From an uncultured Prevotella sp. (GTDB taxonomy: Bacteria; Bacteroidota; Bacteroidia; Bacteroidales; Bacteroidaceae), in NCBI GenBank assembly GCA_934230115.1, contig CAKQEI010000012.1:1-40529 (forward strand): a stretch of DNA of 40,529 nt. Reading direction: 5' to 3'. The position numbers and the translations under genes are program-made. Below, one piece after another: positions 1 through 13,660 of the stretch. The notes beneath the pieces were generated by a model. The model was not told the origin of the DNA, did no database searches, and saw nothing but the letters and a program-made list of their open reading frames with translations. Positions within the stretch are counted from its first letter, which is position 1; every line of letters starts with the position of its first letter.

Positions 1-18
1 ACCCTATAAATTCTTCTG

Positions 19-3000
19 ATGGCTTCAAAAATTGTTGATAACAGAGTAAATTTTGCCAGCGTCCATAATCCGTTGCCTTACCCGGATTTTCTCGATGTGC
101 AGTTAAAGTCTTTCAAGGATTTCTTACAGTTGGACACTCCGCCTGAGGAACGCAAGAATGACGGTTTGTATAAGGTGTTCGCCGAGAACTTCCCTATCAC
201 CGACACACGCAACAATTTCGTTCTTGAGTTCTTGGATTACTATATCGACCCGCCTCGCTACTCGATTGACGAGTGTCTTGAGCGTGGCCTGACATATAGC
301 GTACCCTTGAAGGCTAAGATGAAACTCTACTGTACTGATCCCGACCACGAGGACTTCGGCACATTCATCCAGGACGTGTTCCTTGGCACTATCCCTTACA
401 TGACTTCCAACGGCACATTCGTGATCAACGGTGCCGAGCGCGTAGTCGTTTCGCAGTTGCACCGCTCTCCGGGCGTGTTCTTCGGCCAGGGTGTTCACGC
501 CAACGGCACTGTGCTTTATTCTGCACGTATCATCCCGTTCAAGGGCTCTTGGATTGAGTTTGCAACCGACATCAACAACGTGATGTACGCCTACATCGAC
601 CGTAAGAAGAAGTTGCCAGTTACAACCCTTCTGCGTGCCATGGGCTACGAGCAGGACAAGGATATCCTCCAGATATTCGATCTTGCCGAGGAGATGAAGG
701 TCAACAAGAAGAACATGAAGGCTGCTATCGGACGCAAGCTTGCCGCACGTGTGCTCAAGTCATGGAACGAGGACTTCGTAGACGAGGATACCGGCGAGGT
801 TGTATCTATCGAGCGCAACGAGGTTATCATGGAGCGCGAGACCGAGCTTACCGAGGAGAATATTGACGATATCCTTGAGTCGGGTGCTCAGTCAATCCTT
901 CTCCATAAGGATGCCGAGGCTGCCAACAAGTATGCTATCATCTTCAACACTCTTGCCAAGGACCCGTCTAACTCTGAGAAGGAAGCTGTGCTCTACATCT
1001 ACCGCCAGTTGCGTAATGCAGATCCTGCCGACGACGCTTCTGCACGTGAGGTGTTCCAAAACCTCTTCTTCTCTGACAAGCGTTACGACTTGGGTGAGGT
1101 AGGTCGCTACCGTATTAACAAGAAACTCGGTCTTGACACCGACTCTGAGGTGCGTGTACTTACCAAGGATGACATCATCGAAATTATCAAGTATCTCATT
1201 CAGCTGGTCAACTCCAACGCTACAGTCGACGATATCGACCACCTCTCAAACCGCCGCGTGCGTACTGTAGGTGAGCAGTTGAGCAACCAGTTCTCTATAG
1301 GTCTGGCACGTATGAGCCGCACTATCCGCGAGCGCATGAACGTGCGCGACAACGAGGTGTTCCAGCCAACCGACCTTATCAACGCCAAGACTATATCAAG
1401 CGTTGTAAGCTCGTTCTTCGGAACCAACCCATTGTCACAGTTCATGGACCAGACCAACCCGCTTGCCGAGGTAACTCACAAGCGTCGTCTCTCAGCCCTT
1501 GGTCCTGGCGGTCTTTCTCGTGAGCGCGCAGGTTTCGAGGTTCGAGACGTTCACTATACACACTACGGTCGTCTGTGTCCTATCGAGAGCCCTGAGGGTC
1601 CGAACATCGGTCTTATCTCTTCTCTCTGTGTGTATGCCACTATCAATGAGCTTGGCTTCATCGCCACTCCTTACCGCAAGGTTAAGGATTCGGTAGTAGA
1701 CCTTGACAACAAGGACGTTGTCTACCTCACCGCTGAGGAGGAGGAAAACCACGTTATCGGTCAGGGTAATGCTCCGCTGCGTGAGGATGGCACATTCATC
1801 CGCGACTACGTTAAGTGCCGTCAGAACGCTGAGTTCCCGGTAGTTCCCCCATCTGAGGTAGACCTCATGGACGTGTCGCCGCAGCAGATTGCATCTGTAT
1901 CAGCAGGTCTTATCCCGTTCTTGGAGCATGATGACGGTCACCGTGCGCTCATGGGATGTAACATGATGCGCCAGGCAGTTCCATTGCTCCACAACGACGC
2001 ACCTATCGTAGGTACAGGTTTGGAGAAGCAGGTGTGCGAGGATTCACGCACAATGATTACTGCTGAGGGCGAGGGTGTCATCGAGTATGTAGACGCTACA
2101 ACCATCCGTATCCTTTACGATCGCACAGAGGATGAGGAGTTCGTAAGCTTCGAGCCGGCTCTCAAGGAGTATCGCATACCGAAGTTCCGCCGCACCAACC
2201 AGAACATGACCATCGACCTTCGCCCGATCTGCAACAAGGGTCAGCGCGTTAAGAAGGGCGACATCCTTACCGAGGGTTATGCTACAGAGGACGGCGAGCT
2301 TGCACTTGGCCGCAACCTTCTCGTTGCCTACATGCCTTGGAAGGGTTACAATTATGAGGACGCCATCGTGCTTTCGGAGCGTATGGTTCGCGACGACGTG
2401 CTCACATCAGTTCACGTAGACGAGTACTCACTCGACGTGCGTGAGACAAAGCGTGGTCTTGAGGAGTTCACAAGCGATATTCCTAACGTTTCGGAAGAGG
2501 CAACTAAGGACCTCGACGACAACGGTATCGTTCGCATTGGTGCTCGTATCGAGCCGGGCGACATCATGATTGGTAAGATTTCGCCTAAGGGCGAGAGCGA
2601 TCCTTCACCGGAGGAGAAACTTCTGCGTGCCATCTTTGGCGACAAGGCAGGCGACGTTAAGGACTCTTCATTGAAGGCCAACCCATCGTTGAGCGGTGTA
2701 GTAATCGACAAGAAGCTCTTCGCACGTGCCGTTAAGACACGCGAGTCGAAGAAGCAGGACAAGGTGATACTCGCCAAGATTGACGAGGAGTATGAGGCAA
2801 AGAACGACGACTTGAAGGATATTCTCGTCGACAAGCTCCTCACACTTACCGACGGCAAGGCTTGCATGGGTGTGAAGGACTACTCTGGTGCCGAGATTAT
2901 CAACCGCGGCAGCAAGTTTACAACCACAATGCTCAAGAACCTTGAGTACGACGGTATCCAGTCGAACGATTGGACCGACGACGAGCATGCCAACAAGCTC

Positions 3001-3831
3001 ATCTCAAAGCTCATCATGAACTATATACGCAAATATAAGTTGCTCGACGCAGAGCTTAAGCGCAAGAAGTTCGCCATTACTATTGGCGACGAGCTGCCTT
3101 CAGGCATCCTGCAGATGGCAAAGGTTTATGTAGCCAAGAAGCGTAAGATTGGTGTGGGTGATAAGCTCGCCGGTCGTCACGGTAACAAGGGTATCGTATC
3201 GAAGATTGTGCGCATGGAAGATATGCCGTTCCTTGAGGACGGTCGTCCAGTAGACCTTGTGTTGAACCCTCTGGGTGTGCCTTCTCGTATGAACCTCGGT
3301 CAGATATTCGAGGCTATCCTCGGTGCTGCCGGCCGCAAGCTCGGTGTTAAGTTTGCTACTCCTATCTTCGACGGTGCTCACCTTGAGGACCTCTCAGAGT
3401 GGACCGACAAGGCAGGTCTGCCTCACCTCTGCTCAACCCACCTTTATGATGGTGAGACAGGCGAGCGTTTCGACCAGCCGGCAACAGTAGGTGTCACCTA
3501 CTTCCTCAAGCTCGGCCACATGGTAGAGGACAAGATGCACGCCCGTTCAATCGGTCCGTACTCGCTCATCACACAGCAGCCACTTGGTGGTAAGGCACAG
3601 TTTGGTGGTCAGCGTTTCGGTGAGATGGAGGTTTGGGCTATCGAGGCATTCGGTGCCAGCCACGTGCTTCAGGAGATTCTGACAATCAAGTCCGACGACA
3701 CCGTTGGCCGCTCTAAGGCTTACGAGGCAATCGTCAAGGGCGATCCAATGCCAACTCCTGGCATACCAGAGTCGCTCAACGTGCTCTTGCATGAGCTCCG
3801 CGGTCTTGGTCTCAGCATCAAACTCGATTAA
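19..3831 (+). CDS. rpoB: DNA-directed RNA polymerase subunit beta
   Basis: RpoB (1270 residues) forms half of the RNA polymerase active-site cleft and acts with RpoC, RpoA, RpoZ and a sigma factor. The length is normal for Bacteroidetes. The rifampicin-binding cluster is clear at about residues 470-510: it contains [14 protein letters not shown] and SALGPGG, followed by [17 protein letters not shown] and the [13 protein letters not shown] block. Residues equivalent to E. coli D516, H526 and S531 are D477, H487 and S492, all wild type, so no classical rifampicin-resistance change is visible. The [12 protein letters not shown] block and the C-terminal clamp ([18 protein letters not shown]) are also present. 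Only 18 bases precede the gene, so the usual upstream rpl genes and promoter lie outside the window. rpoC follows after 28 bases, as in a standard rpoBC operon. Confidence 0.99.
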   Translation: MASKIVDNRVNFASVHNPLPYPDFLDVQLKSFKDFLQLDTPPEERKNDGLYKVFAENFPITDTRNNFVLEFLDYYIDPPRYSIDECLERGLTYSVPLKAKMKLYCTDPDHEDFGTFIQDVFLGTIPYMTSNGTFVINGAERVVVSQLHRSPGVFFGQGVHANGTVLYSARIIPFKGSWIEFATDINNVMYAYIDRKKKLPVTTLLRAMGYEQDKDILQIFDLAEEMKVNKKNMKAAIGRKLAARVLKSWNEDFVDEDTGEVVSIERNEVIMERETELTEENIDDILESGAQSILLHKDAEAANKYAIIFNTLAKDPSNSEKEAVLYIYRQLRNADPADDASAREVFQNLFFSDKRYDLGEVGRYRINKKLGLDTDSEVRVLTKDDIIEIIKYLIQLVNSNATVDDIDHLSNRRVRTVGEQLSNQFSIGLARMSRTIRERMNVRDNEVFQPTDLINAKTISSVVSSFFGTNPLSQFMDQTNPLAEVTHKRRLSALGPGGLSRERAGFEVRDVHYTHYGRLCPIESPEGPNIGLISSLCVYATINELGFIATPYRKVKDSVVDLDNKDVVYLTAEEEENHVIGQGNAPLREDGTFIRDYVKCRQNAEFPVVPPSEVDLMDVSPQQIASVSAGLIPFLEHDDGHRALMGCNMMRQAVPLLHNDAPIVGTGLEKQVCEDSRTMITAEGEGVIEYVDATTIRILYDRTEDEEFVSFEPALKEYRIPKFRRTNQNMTIDLRPICNKGQRVKKGDILTEGYATEDGELALGRNLLVAYMPWKGYNYEDAIVLSERMVRDDVLTSVHVDEYSLDVRETKRGLEEFTSDIPNVSEEATKDLDDNGIVRIGARIEPGDIMIGKISPKGESDPSPEEKLLRAIFGDKAGDVKDSSLKANPSLSGVVIDKKLFARAVKTRESKKQDKVILAKIDEEYEAKNDDLKDILVDKLLTLTDGKACMGVKDYSGAEIINRGSKFTTTMLKNLEYDGIQSNDWTDDEHANKLISKLIMNYIRKYKLLDAELKRKKFAITIGDELPSGILQMAKVYVAKKRKIGVGDKLAGRHGNKGIVSKIVRMEDMPFLEDGRPVDLVLNPLGVPSRMNLGQIFEAILGAAGRKLGVKFATPIFDGAHLEDLSEWTDKAGLPHLCSTHLYDGETGERFDQPATVGVTYFLKLGHMVEDKMHARSIGPYSLITQQPLGGKAQFGGQRFGEMEVWAIEAFGASHVLQEILTIKSDDTVGRSKAYEAIVKGDPMPTPGIPESLNVLLHELRGLGLSIKLD

Positions 3832-3859
3832 TCCCGACATCCCTAAACTATAGAAATAT

Positions 3860-8197
<4,338 letters not shown>

Positions 8198-8227
8198 ACA
8201 AGAAGTGATAAAAACATAATATTAAAG

Positions 8228-8274
8228 AACGCTGCAAGCAGACTTCAAAAGAGTTTGACTTGCAGCGTTTTTTT
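8228..8274 (+). terminator. Intrinsic terminator of rpoBC
   Basis: An 11-bp perfect stem (AACGCTGCAAG at 8228-8238 with CTTGCAGCGTT at 8259-8269) is followed directly by a run of T. It lies 30 bases after the rpoC stop and would end the rpoBC transcript. Confidence 0.93.
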
Positions 8275-8400
8275 ATGCTTAACCGACAAAGCCGTCATCA
8301 CTGATGATAAGTGTAGCTTATTACTGATTTTATGTGTGCGATAACAATTGTGTGTTTGTGTGTTTTTTCTATTACAGAGGCAAAAAAGTTGAAAAAAAGC

Positions 8401-8431
8401 TTGGCGGTTTGGAAACAAAACGCTAAATTTG
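8401..8431 (+). promoter_or_regulatory. Candidate Bacteroidetes promoter for the collagen-like gene
   Basis: A -7 element TAAATTTG (8424-8431) sits 19 bases after TTGG (8401-8404), an imperfect -33 box. Transcription would start near 8438 and give a leader of about 420 bases before the next start codon. A weaker alternative, TAAATTTA at 8829-8836, would give a very short leader. The long-leader reading is preferred because its -7 element is an exact consensus match. Confidence 0.6.
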
Positions 8432-8439
8432 CAACATCG

Positions 8440-8859
8440 AAACTAAATAAACAAAACGCGTCATTATAACAACAAGATGAAAAATGGCGCAAAGAAGAAG
8501 CATAAAGACAGACGACGGACTTTTATAGTCAACACAAAGACAGTTGCACTGAGATGCAACATGTAAAAATAATCAAGAAATGAATGGGAAAGTGAATTGA
8601 ACGTGTTATGTGCCGTACAGCCATAATTGGCTTTTGCAGGAATGGTAGTGTGCCAGGACTTGCATAGAGTGCGAAACGCATATAATGTTCTGTTGATGTG
8701 AACCCACAACTATACAAAAACTTATGTAACAGACCTCAAACCAAAAACGATATAACAACAAACACCCCAACATCCCAGACACCCCCAAAACATAAAAACG
8801 TAAACAACGTTTGAAAAAGCGATATAAATAAATTTATTATCTAACTAAACTTTTGGCTT
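8440..8859 (+). other. Long non-coding leader, C-rich and G-poor near its end
   Basis: About 420 bases without a convincing ORF separate the candidate promoter from the collagen-like lipoprotein. Visible structure includes a hairpin GTTGCA-N6-TGCAAC (8543-8560), a small TGCG-AAA-CGCA hairpin near 8670-8680, and AAACGT-N5-ACGTTT near 8795-8812. Between 8701 and 8800 I count about 33 C and only 5 G, an unstructured A/C-rich stretch of the kind Rho can load on. I do not recognise a known riboswitch or leader family here. Confidence 0.45.
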
Positions 8860-11800
8860 ATGAAAAAGAGATTTCTTAGCGCAATGATTCTTGGAGCACT
8901 AACCGTGACTTCAACTAACACGCTTACTTCATGTAAGGACTATGATGACGACATCTCTGATCTCCAGGAGCAGATTAATGCAAATTCATCGGCACTTGAG
9001 CAGATTAAGGCCCTCATCAAGAGTGGTCAGGTCATCACAGGCGTAACTAACAGTGGTACAGGCGTTACCTTCACAATGAGTGACGGTAATTCATACACTG
9101 TGACTAATGGTAAAGATGGTAAGGACGGTGCAGTCGGCGCAACTGGAGCTACTGGTGCAACAGGTGCTACTGGTGCAGCGGGCAAGGATGCCAAAGTATG
9201 GACCATTGGCGAGGATGGCTACTGGTACTGCGATGGCGTGAAGACCGAATTCCCATCTCGTGGCGCAACTGGCGCTCAAGGCGAAAAGGGCGACAAGGGT
9301 GATACCGGCGCAACTGGTGCTCAAGGCGAAAAGGGCGACAAGGGCGATAAGGGTGATACCGGCGCAACTGGTGCTCAAGGCGATAAGGGCGATAAAGGCG
9401 ATAAGGGTGACAAGGGCGATAAGGGTGATACCGGCGCAACTGGTGCTACTGGCGCAACTGGAGCTCAAGGCGAGAAGGGCGACAAAGGCGATAAGGGTGA
9501 CAAGGGCGATAAGGGTGACACCGGCGCAACTGGTGCTACTGGCGCAACTGGAGCTCAAGGCGAAAAGGGCGACAAAGGCGATAAGGGTGACAAGGGCGAT
9601 AAGGGTGACACCGGCGCAACTGGTGCAACCGGCGCAACTGGTGCTACTGGCGCAACTGGAGCTCAAGGCGAGAAGGGTGACAAGGGCGATATCGGCTTGA
9701 CAGGCGGATATTATAAGCCAAACCTTGAAACAGGCAATTTCGACTATGTAGATCCTAATGGCAATGTATCTGATTCTGGTATTTCTTGGCTCGGTCAGGG
9801 CTTGACCGTAATTGATAGAGGTACATACTATTGGCTTTGCAATGTAGTTGTCGACGGAAAGCTTGATAATATTAAGGTTTCTAAGGGTATGGATCTTGGC
9901 TCTATCGTATATAGCCCGTCTGCATATTACGGTGGTATCCAGGCTATCATGCTGAACGCTTATCAGTATACTCCTATCAATTGCTTCAAGGCTGATCCTA
10001 CTAAGGATCAGAAAAAATCGGATTATAAGGATACAGATGCTCCAAATTCACGTACATTCGTTCCGAATGTTGTAATGAACTATTATCTCAACCCGAAGAG
10101 TGCATTCATCGATACAGATGCTTCTAAGTTTGAGTTCGTAGCAACCGACGCTGCTTATACACGTGCTTTCAGTGGCTCTGATCTCACGGTTAAGAAAGTA
10201 TCTCAAGAGAAGATTGGTGGCAAACCAACAGGCTTGTTCACCGTTGTTGCTCGAGTGAACAATGCTGAACAGATTAAGAGTATTGATGAAGAGCAGGTAA
10301 CTGTTGCAGCTCTCCGTTATGCAGATGGTGATACAGCTGTTATCTCTGATTTTGCAGCTCTAAAGCGTCAGATGAATACAAACTTCTCAGTATGCTATGC
10401 TGATGGTGGTAAACTTTTCCATGATCAGGATGGTGCTCGTGAAAGTTCTGCAGTTCTCAGTTTTGAGCGTGGCAAGGATTTGAATTTGACAAAAGAATTC
10501 AAGGCGTACTATCGTCAGAATGGAAATTCTGAAGAAGTGGAGTTCAAAGCCAATGACATGACGAATGCAGGATTTAAGCTGGATTATGAACTTATCGGTT
10601 ATTTTGCAAAAGATCAAGATGCTAAGTACACCGATCAGTCTAATCGTTGTAAAATCGAAAACGGTCACCTTATGTTGAAAGAAAATAATCCTGGTGACGA
10701 GGGACGTACTCCTCTTATCCGTGTTACGCTTAAGGACACCAATAATGGTGATGCTGTAGCTGCTGTTGGCTATGTGAAGGTGCGTATCACAGAGGCAATC
10801 GCTGAGCCTATTGTATTGGATAATGCAATTGGTTGGCAGCGCGATTACACACTTGCTTGTGGATATGATAAGTTTGAGACATTTGGAATGACATGGGATC
10901 AGATGGAGGAAAATGTTCTCAATGACAAAAATGTTAAGTTATCTAAGGCTGACTTCGAGAAGATTTATCAACTTCAGACTGTTGACGGTACACCTTATGG
11001 TGATGCAATACAGTACAAGAAGAATGATGATGGAACTTACTCTAAGGTTTCAGGAGCTGAAGAGTTCGGTGTTGTGACATTTACCCGTAGTGGTGTGAGT
11101 GCAGCAGAAACAAATGTTCTTCAGTGGACAATCAATAACAATGAGGCCTACATTGCTGCTAAGAACAAGACTGTTGCCACAAAGCAGGTTATCGTAGCAT
11201 GGGCACCTAAGGATGGAACTAAGTCTCGTGGTACTATTTATGCTACTCTGCAGTGGACAATAGGTAAGCGTAACATTGAACCTAAAGCTTCTATCAATGA
11301 TAAGCAGGATAAGACTTATGCATTGTGGTCAGATGGATACGGGTATGCTAAGGCTGGTGTAAACGATGATTGCGAGTTTAAAGTAACAACCACTTCTTCT
11401 TTCAACCAGGATCCTAAGGATATTGTTTACAACAGACTTGAGGCTATTTATCGTTCACTTCTTAATGGTATGGACTATAAGTTCACATCTGCTGAGGCTG
11501 ATGGTTATAATCTTGTAGTTTCTCCTGATGGTAAGTCAGTGAAATGCAATGGTAATCTTATCGTTTCTATTGGAAATGATGGAAAGACTCTCACATATGC
11601 AGAAAATGATTTGGCTAAGCAGATACTCAACCCTGCAGATCCAGAAGTAAAAGAGCCTCTAACAGTTAATATAAAGATGATTCCATTGTCTTGCGAACCA
11701 GCACAGGGCGTTATCCAGCTTGAGGGAGATGTTTATGCAATGAAGTATATACGTCCGATGACTGTTAATGTTAAAGATGTTGAAAGCATCGTTGATAGAG

Positions 11801-12147
11801 CTGATAAGGAACTTACAAGCGAGGTGAAATTGACATTCAAGAATTGGCTTGGTGAAAAAGTTAACTATAGCAAGTACGGTGTAACCGGTGCAGCTCAGAA
11901 TGGTATTGCTAAGTCTAACTTCAAGAAGGGTGATGTCTTTGAGGCTCTTCCAGAGGGATTTGAGATTAAGTATAATGGAGAAGGATTTGACCCAGCTAAT
12001 GGTGAGTATGGTGTTATCACATACAAGCGTCCGTCTACACTCGTAGTAGCTAAGGACTTCCAGGTACGAGTTCCTATCCTTGTTAACTACAAGTGGGGTC
12101 AGATTCATGTAACACTTGAGCTCAAAGTTAAGAAGACAGAGAAGTAA
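8860..12147 (+). CDS. Surface lipoprotein with collagen-like Gly-X-Y tract
   Basis: This is a 1095-residue predicted lipoprotein. The signal peptide ends in a lipobox LTSC with the lipidated Cys at 25. The residues after it (K-D-Y-D-D-D) resemble the Bacteroidetes surface-export signal, so the protein is probably displayed outside the outer membrane. Residues about 32-56 look like a short coiled coil. A first run of nine G-X-Y triplets (84-110) is followed by an aromatic module (VWTIGEDGYWYCDGVKTEF). Then come 49 uninterrupted G-X-Y triplets (135-281), rich in GAT, GEK and GDK. The remaining 810 residues lack motifs I can name. The N-terminal part resembles the module often labelled 'PL29 family lyase N-terminal domain', but I see no lyase active site. 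A structural fibre or adhesin role is inference. The AT-richer codon choice after the repeat differs from that of rpoBC. Confidence 0.9.
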   Translation: MKKRFLSAMILGALTVTSTNTLTSCKDYDDDISDLQEQINANSSALEQIKALIKSGQVITGVTNSGTGVTFTMSDGNSYTVTNGKDGKDGAVGATGATGATGATGAAGKDAKVWTIGEDGYWYCDGVKTEFPSRGATGAQGEKGDKGDTGATGAQGEKGDKGDKGDTGATGAQGDKGDKGDKGDKGDKGDTGATGATGATGAQGEKGDKGDKGDKGDKGDTGATGATGATGAQGEKGDKGDKGDKGDKGDTGATGATGATGATGATGAQGEKGDKGDIGLTGGYYKPNLETGNFDYVDPNGNVSDSGISWLGQGLTVIDRGTYYWLCNVVVDGKLDNIKVSKGMDLGSIVYSPSAYYGGIQAIMLNAYQYTPINCFKADPTKDQKKSDYKDTDAPNSRTFVPNVVMNYYLNPKSAFIDTDASKFEFVATDAAYTRAFSGSDLTVKKVSQEKIGGKPTGLFTVVARVNNAEQIKSIDEEQVTVAALRYADGDTAVISDFAALKRQMNTNFSVCYADGGKLFHDQDGARESSAVLSFERGKDLNLTKEFKAYYRQNGNSEEVEFKANDMTNAGFKLDYELIGYFAKDQDAKYTDQSNRCKIENGHLMLKENNPGDEGRTPLIRVTLKDTNNGDAVAAVGYVKVRITEAIAEPIVLDNAIGWQRDYTLACGYDKFETFGMTWDQMEENVLNDKNVKLSKADFEKIYQLQTVDGTPYGDAIQYKKNDDGTYSKVSGAEEFGVVTFTRSGVSAAETNVLQWTINNNEAYIAAKNKTVATKQVIVAWAPKDGTKSRGTIYATLQWTIGKRNIEPKASINDKQDKTYALWSDGYGYAKAGVNDDCEFKVTTTSSFNQDPKDIVYNRLEAIYRSLLNGMDYKFTSAEADGYNLVVSPDGKSVKCNGNLIVSIGNDGKTLTYAENDLAKQILNPADPEVKEPLTVNIKMIPLSCEPAQGVIQLEGDVYAMKYIRPMTVNVKDVESIVDRADKELTSEVKLTFKNWLGEKVNYSKYGVTGAAQNGIAKSNFKKGDVFEALPEGFEIKYNGEGFDPANGEYGVITYKRPSTLVVAKDFQVRVPILVNYKWGQIHVTLELKVKKTEK
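9262..9702 (+). repeat. Coding tandem repeat encoding collagen-like triplets
   Basis: 441 bases encode 49 Gly-X-Y triplets. Within them a 90-base unit (30 residues) is repeated, with unit starts at 9424, 9514 and 9604. Shorter variants precede it and a 9-base period runs throughout. Copies are nearly identical at DNA level (for example GGCGCAACTGGTGCTACTGG recurs), so copy number could vary by slippage or recombination in whole-codon steps. Confidence 0.93.
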
Positions 12148-12191
12148 TGATATTTTGTCGGTAATCAACCGCAAAGTGGAAATGCGTAAAT

Positions 12192-12261
12192 TCGGGCTAA
12201 CCGCCCGATGAAATAAGGAGGCAGGTTCGGCAAGGCAAACGTTTCGCCAAGCCTGCCTCCT
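12192..12261 (+). terminator. Double hairpin, probable terminator
   Basis: Two hairpins follow the collagen-like gene: TCGGGC-TAACC-GCCCGA (12192-12208), then AGGAGGCAGG (12216-12225) pairing perfectly with CCTGCCTCCT (12252-12261). There is only a weak T-rich stretch after the second stem, so termination may be partial or factor-assisted. Confidence 0.6.
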
Positions 12262-12329
12262 GCTTTATAGATACAGAAGGGATTTTTACGATAAACAGTT
12301 AATAACAAACAACTAATACACAGACAACT

Positions 12330-12920
12330 ATGAAAACAAGAAATAAGCGTCTATCGCTCCTGCTGGCTGTCCTTGTGATGTTGCTATCGGTAAGTGTAAT
12401 ATCGTGCAACTCCAAGAAGGAGCAGAAAGGACCGCAACCCACAGAATTTGAGATGGGCATGACCAATCAGGACTCCATCGCCGTGCGTGGACTCATCGAT
12501 CAGTTCTTCTCCTTTGTCAAGGCTAAGGATTATGCGGCAGCCACAGAAATGCTCTACCGCACTTCGTACGACAACCCCAAAACGGAGCCACAGCCCATCG
12601 ACAATAAGGAGATACAGGAGGTGATGGGACTCTTGAAATCGGTGCCAATGGTTGACTATAAGATTGAGTACATCAAGTTCAACGAGTCATACGACAATGA
12701 GGTACTATGTACCGTAATCATCAAGAAGTCGAAGAGCAAGGACATGCCCGACATTACAACAAAGATGTTCTTCAAGCCTATGAGCTACTTGGGACAGTGG
12801 TGTCTGGGGCTTATGAACTCCGAATGGGGCGACGATGGTGTGGTTGATCCAGCCAAGCGCGACTCCGTGAAAGAAGAATATGCCAAGGAACAGAAAGAAG
12901 CCAAGGCGACGAAGAAATGA
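12330..12920 (+). CDS. Small lipoprotein of unknown function
   Basis: This is a 196-residue protein with an N-terminal basic region, a hydrophobic core and the lipobox VISC (Cys 26), followed by a short polar linker. The mature part (about residues 45-165) alternates helix- and strand-like segments, including a DQFFSFVKAKDYAAATEML stretch reminiscent of the NTF2-like/DUF4878 lipoproteins. I cannot assign it firmly. The C-terminus is strongly charged (KEEYAKEQKEAKATKK). It lies 180 bases behind the collagen-like gene, beyond a double hairpin. I see no good promoter of its own, so read-through from upstream is possible. Location is inferred to be a membrane-anchored periplasmic or outer-membrane lipoprotein. 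Confidence 0.85.
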   Translation: MKTRNKRLSLLLAVLVMLLSVSVISCNSKKEQKGPQPTEFEMGMTNQDSIAVRGLIDQFFSFVKAKDYAAATEMLYRTSYDNPKTEPQPIDNKEIQEVMGLLKSVPMVDYKIEYIKFNESYDNEVLCTVIIKKSKSKDMPDITTKMFFKPMSYLGQWCLGLMNSEWGDDGVVDPAKRDSVKEEYAKEQKEAKATKK

Positions 12921-12924
12921 AAAA

Positions 12925-12986
12925 GCGCACAGAATTTAAGTACACTTCATGTAAGATTGGTTTAGTGCTCTGCGCATTAGTTTTTT
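12925..12986 (+). terminator. Weak candidate terminator
   Basis: GCGCA (12925-12929) can pair with TGCGC (12971-12975) across a 41-base loop, and six T follow at 12981-12986. The stem is short, so this is a tentative call. It sits just after the small-lipoprotein stop. Confidence 0.35.
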
Positions 12987-13018
12987 GTATTAACAGTTTA
13001 AAATCACTTTTTCATTTC

Positions 13019-13107
13019 GCGGTCTCGGCTGTTTCACTGGTGTGTGAACATAAGTGTGGCGAGCCGGACCGCCTTGTTTAAGCCCTGTTCAGACTCGTTG
13101 CAGGCTT
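13019..13107. other. Two bulged hairpins of unknown role
   Basis: In the 333-base gap before rpsU, GCGGTC-T-CGGCT (13019-13030) pairs with AGCCGGACCGC (13062-13072), an 11-bp stem with one bulged T. Nested inside is GTTTCAC/GTGAAC. Directly after it, AAGCCCTG (13080-13087) pairs with CAGGCTT (13101-13107), again with a single bulge. Neither is followed by a T tract, so they are not simple terminators. No known RNA family is recognised. Confidence 0.5.
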
Positions 13108-13127
13108 GACGAAAGGTGATATTTTTG
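13097..13127 (+). promoter_or_regulatory. Possible upstream promoter of rpsU
   Basis: GTTG (13097-13100), 19 bases, then TATTTTTG (13120-13127). The -33 box is imperfect. If used, it gives a second start about 50 bases upstream of the better rpsU promoter. Confidence 0.4.
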
Positions 13128-13146
13128 CAGAAAACGGCGTAAAAGC

Positions 13147-13177
13147 TTTGCTAATTCACAAATAATCAGTAACTTTG
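13147..13177 (+). promoter_or_regulatory. rpsU promoter
   Basis: TTTG (13147-13150), exactly 19 bases, then TAACTTTG (13170-13177): a full match to the Bacteroidetes sigma consensus. The predicted start near 13184 leaves a leader of about 70 bases, A-rich just before the rpsU start codon. Confidence 0.85.
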
Positions 13178-13253
13178 CACCCACGTTTGGCGAAAATGAG
13201 TAGCCAACGCAAGCAATATTATAGTATAACCAAATTAAACAAAACGAAAAAAA

Positions 13254-13445
13254 ATGATTATTGTACCGGTAAAAGATGGTGAGAACATCGAAAGAGCTCT
13301 CAAGAAGTTCAAGAGAAAATTCGAAAAGACAGGTGTTGTTAAGGAGTTGCGCGCACGCCAGCAGTACAACAAGCCTTCTGTTCTGAAGAGACTCAAGATG
13401 GAGCACGCTATCTATGTACAGCAGCTCCGCGCCAACGAGGAATAA
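13254..13445 (+). CDS. rpsU: 30S ribosomal protein S21
   Basis: This is a 63-residue basic protein matching the bS21 family. It begins MIIVPVKDGENIERALKKFKRKFEKTGVV and has the family's RRFxKP-like core (KELRARQQYNKPSVLKRLK). S21 binds the small subunit near the anti-Shine-Dalgarno end of 16S rRNA; in Bacteroidetes it takes part in sequestering that end, which fits the absence of Shine-Dalgarno sites here. It has its own consensus promoter at 13147-13177. A structured RNA region and a strong terminator follow, so rpsU probably shares its transcript only with that RNA. Confidence 0.97.
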   Translation: MIIVPVKDGENIERALKKFKRKFEKTGVVKELRARQQYNKPSVLKRLKMEHAIYVQQLRANEE

Positions 13446-13493
13446 TATTAGTTTCCAAATCGTTAGCACGCGTTATTAACAACTAAACAGACC

Positions 13494-13647
13494 ATGCGCT
13501 TCTGCTCTTTGCTACATAGAGAAAGAGCGCATCGGGTCGGATGGACCAGGAGGTGTACGTACACTTAGACATATAATCATTTCAACGATATCAAGCCCAC
13601 CGGAGACCTAACCTCTGCATGAGGCAGGTCGTATGTACGGAGGCACC
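13494..13647 (+). ncRNA. Structured RNA downstream of rpsU (family unassigned)
   Basis: Four pairings are visible. H1: GCTCTTT (13504-13510) with AAAGAGC (13522-13528), extended by ATGC (13494-13497) with GCAT (13529-13532) over a bulge. H2: GGTC-GGATG-GACC (13535-13547). P: GGTG and CGTACA (13552-13563) with TGTACG and CACC (13634-13647), enclosing an AT-rich unpaired stretch. H3: GACCT-AA-CCTC (13605-13615) with GAGG-C-AGGTC (13621-13630). No ORF covers it and no clear promoter separates it from rpsU, so it may be a processed 3' RNA. A divergent 6S RNA (Rfam Bacteroidales-1 type) is one possibility; I could not test it. Confidence 0.55.
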
Positions 13648-13660
13648 AACAACTTAAAAA

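Noticed and set aside
1408..1520. Possible rifampicin-resistance changes in rpoB
   Set aside because: D477, H487 and S492, equivalent to the main resistance positions, are all wild type.
9091..9666. Long minus-strand open frame (191 codons) opposite the collagen tract, and a 146-codon plus-strand frame at 9260-9700
   Set aside because: Both arise from the short-period repeat, which keeps all frames open. Their translations are low-complexity and there is no promoter or start context.
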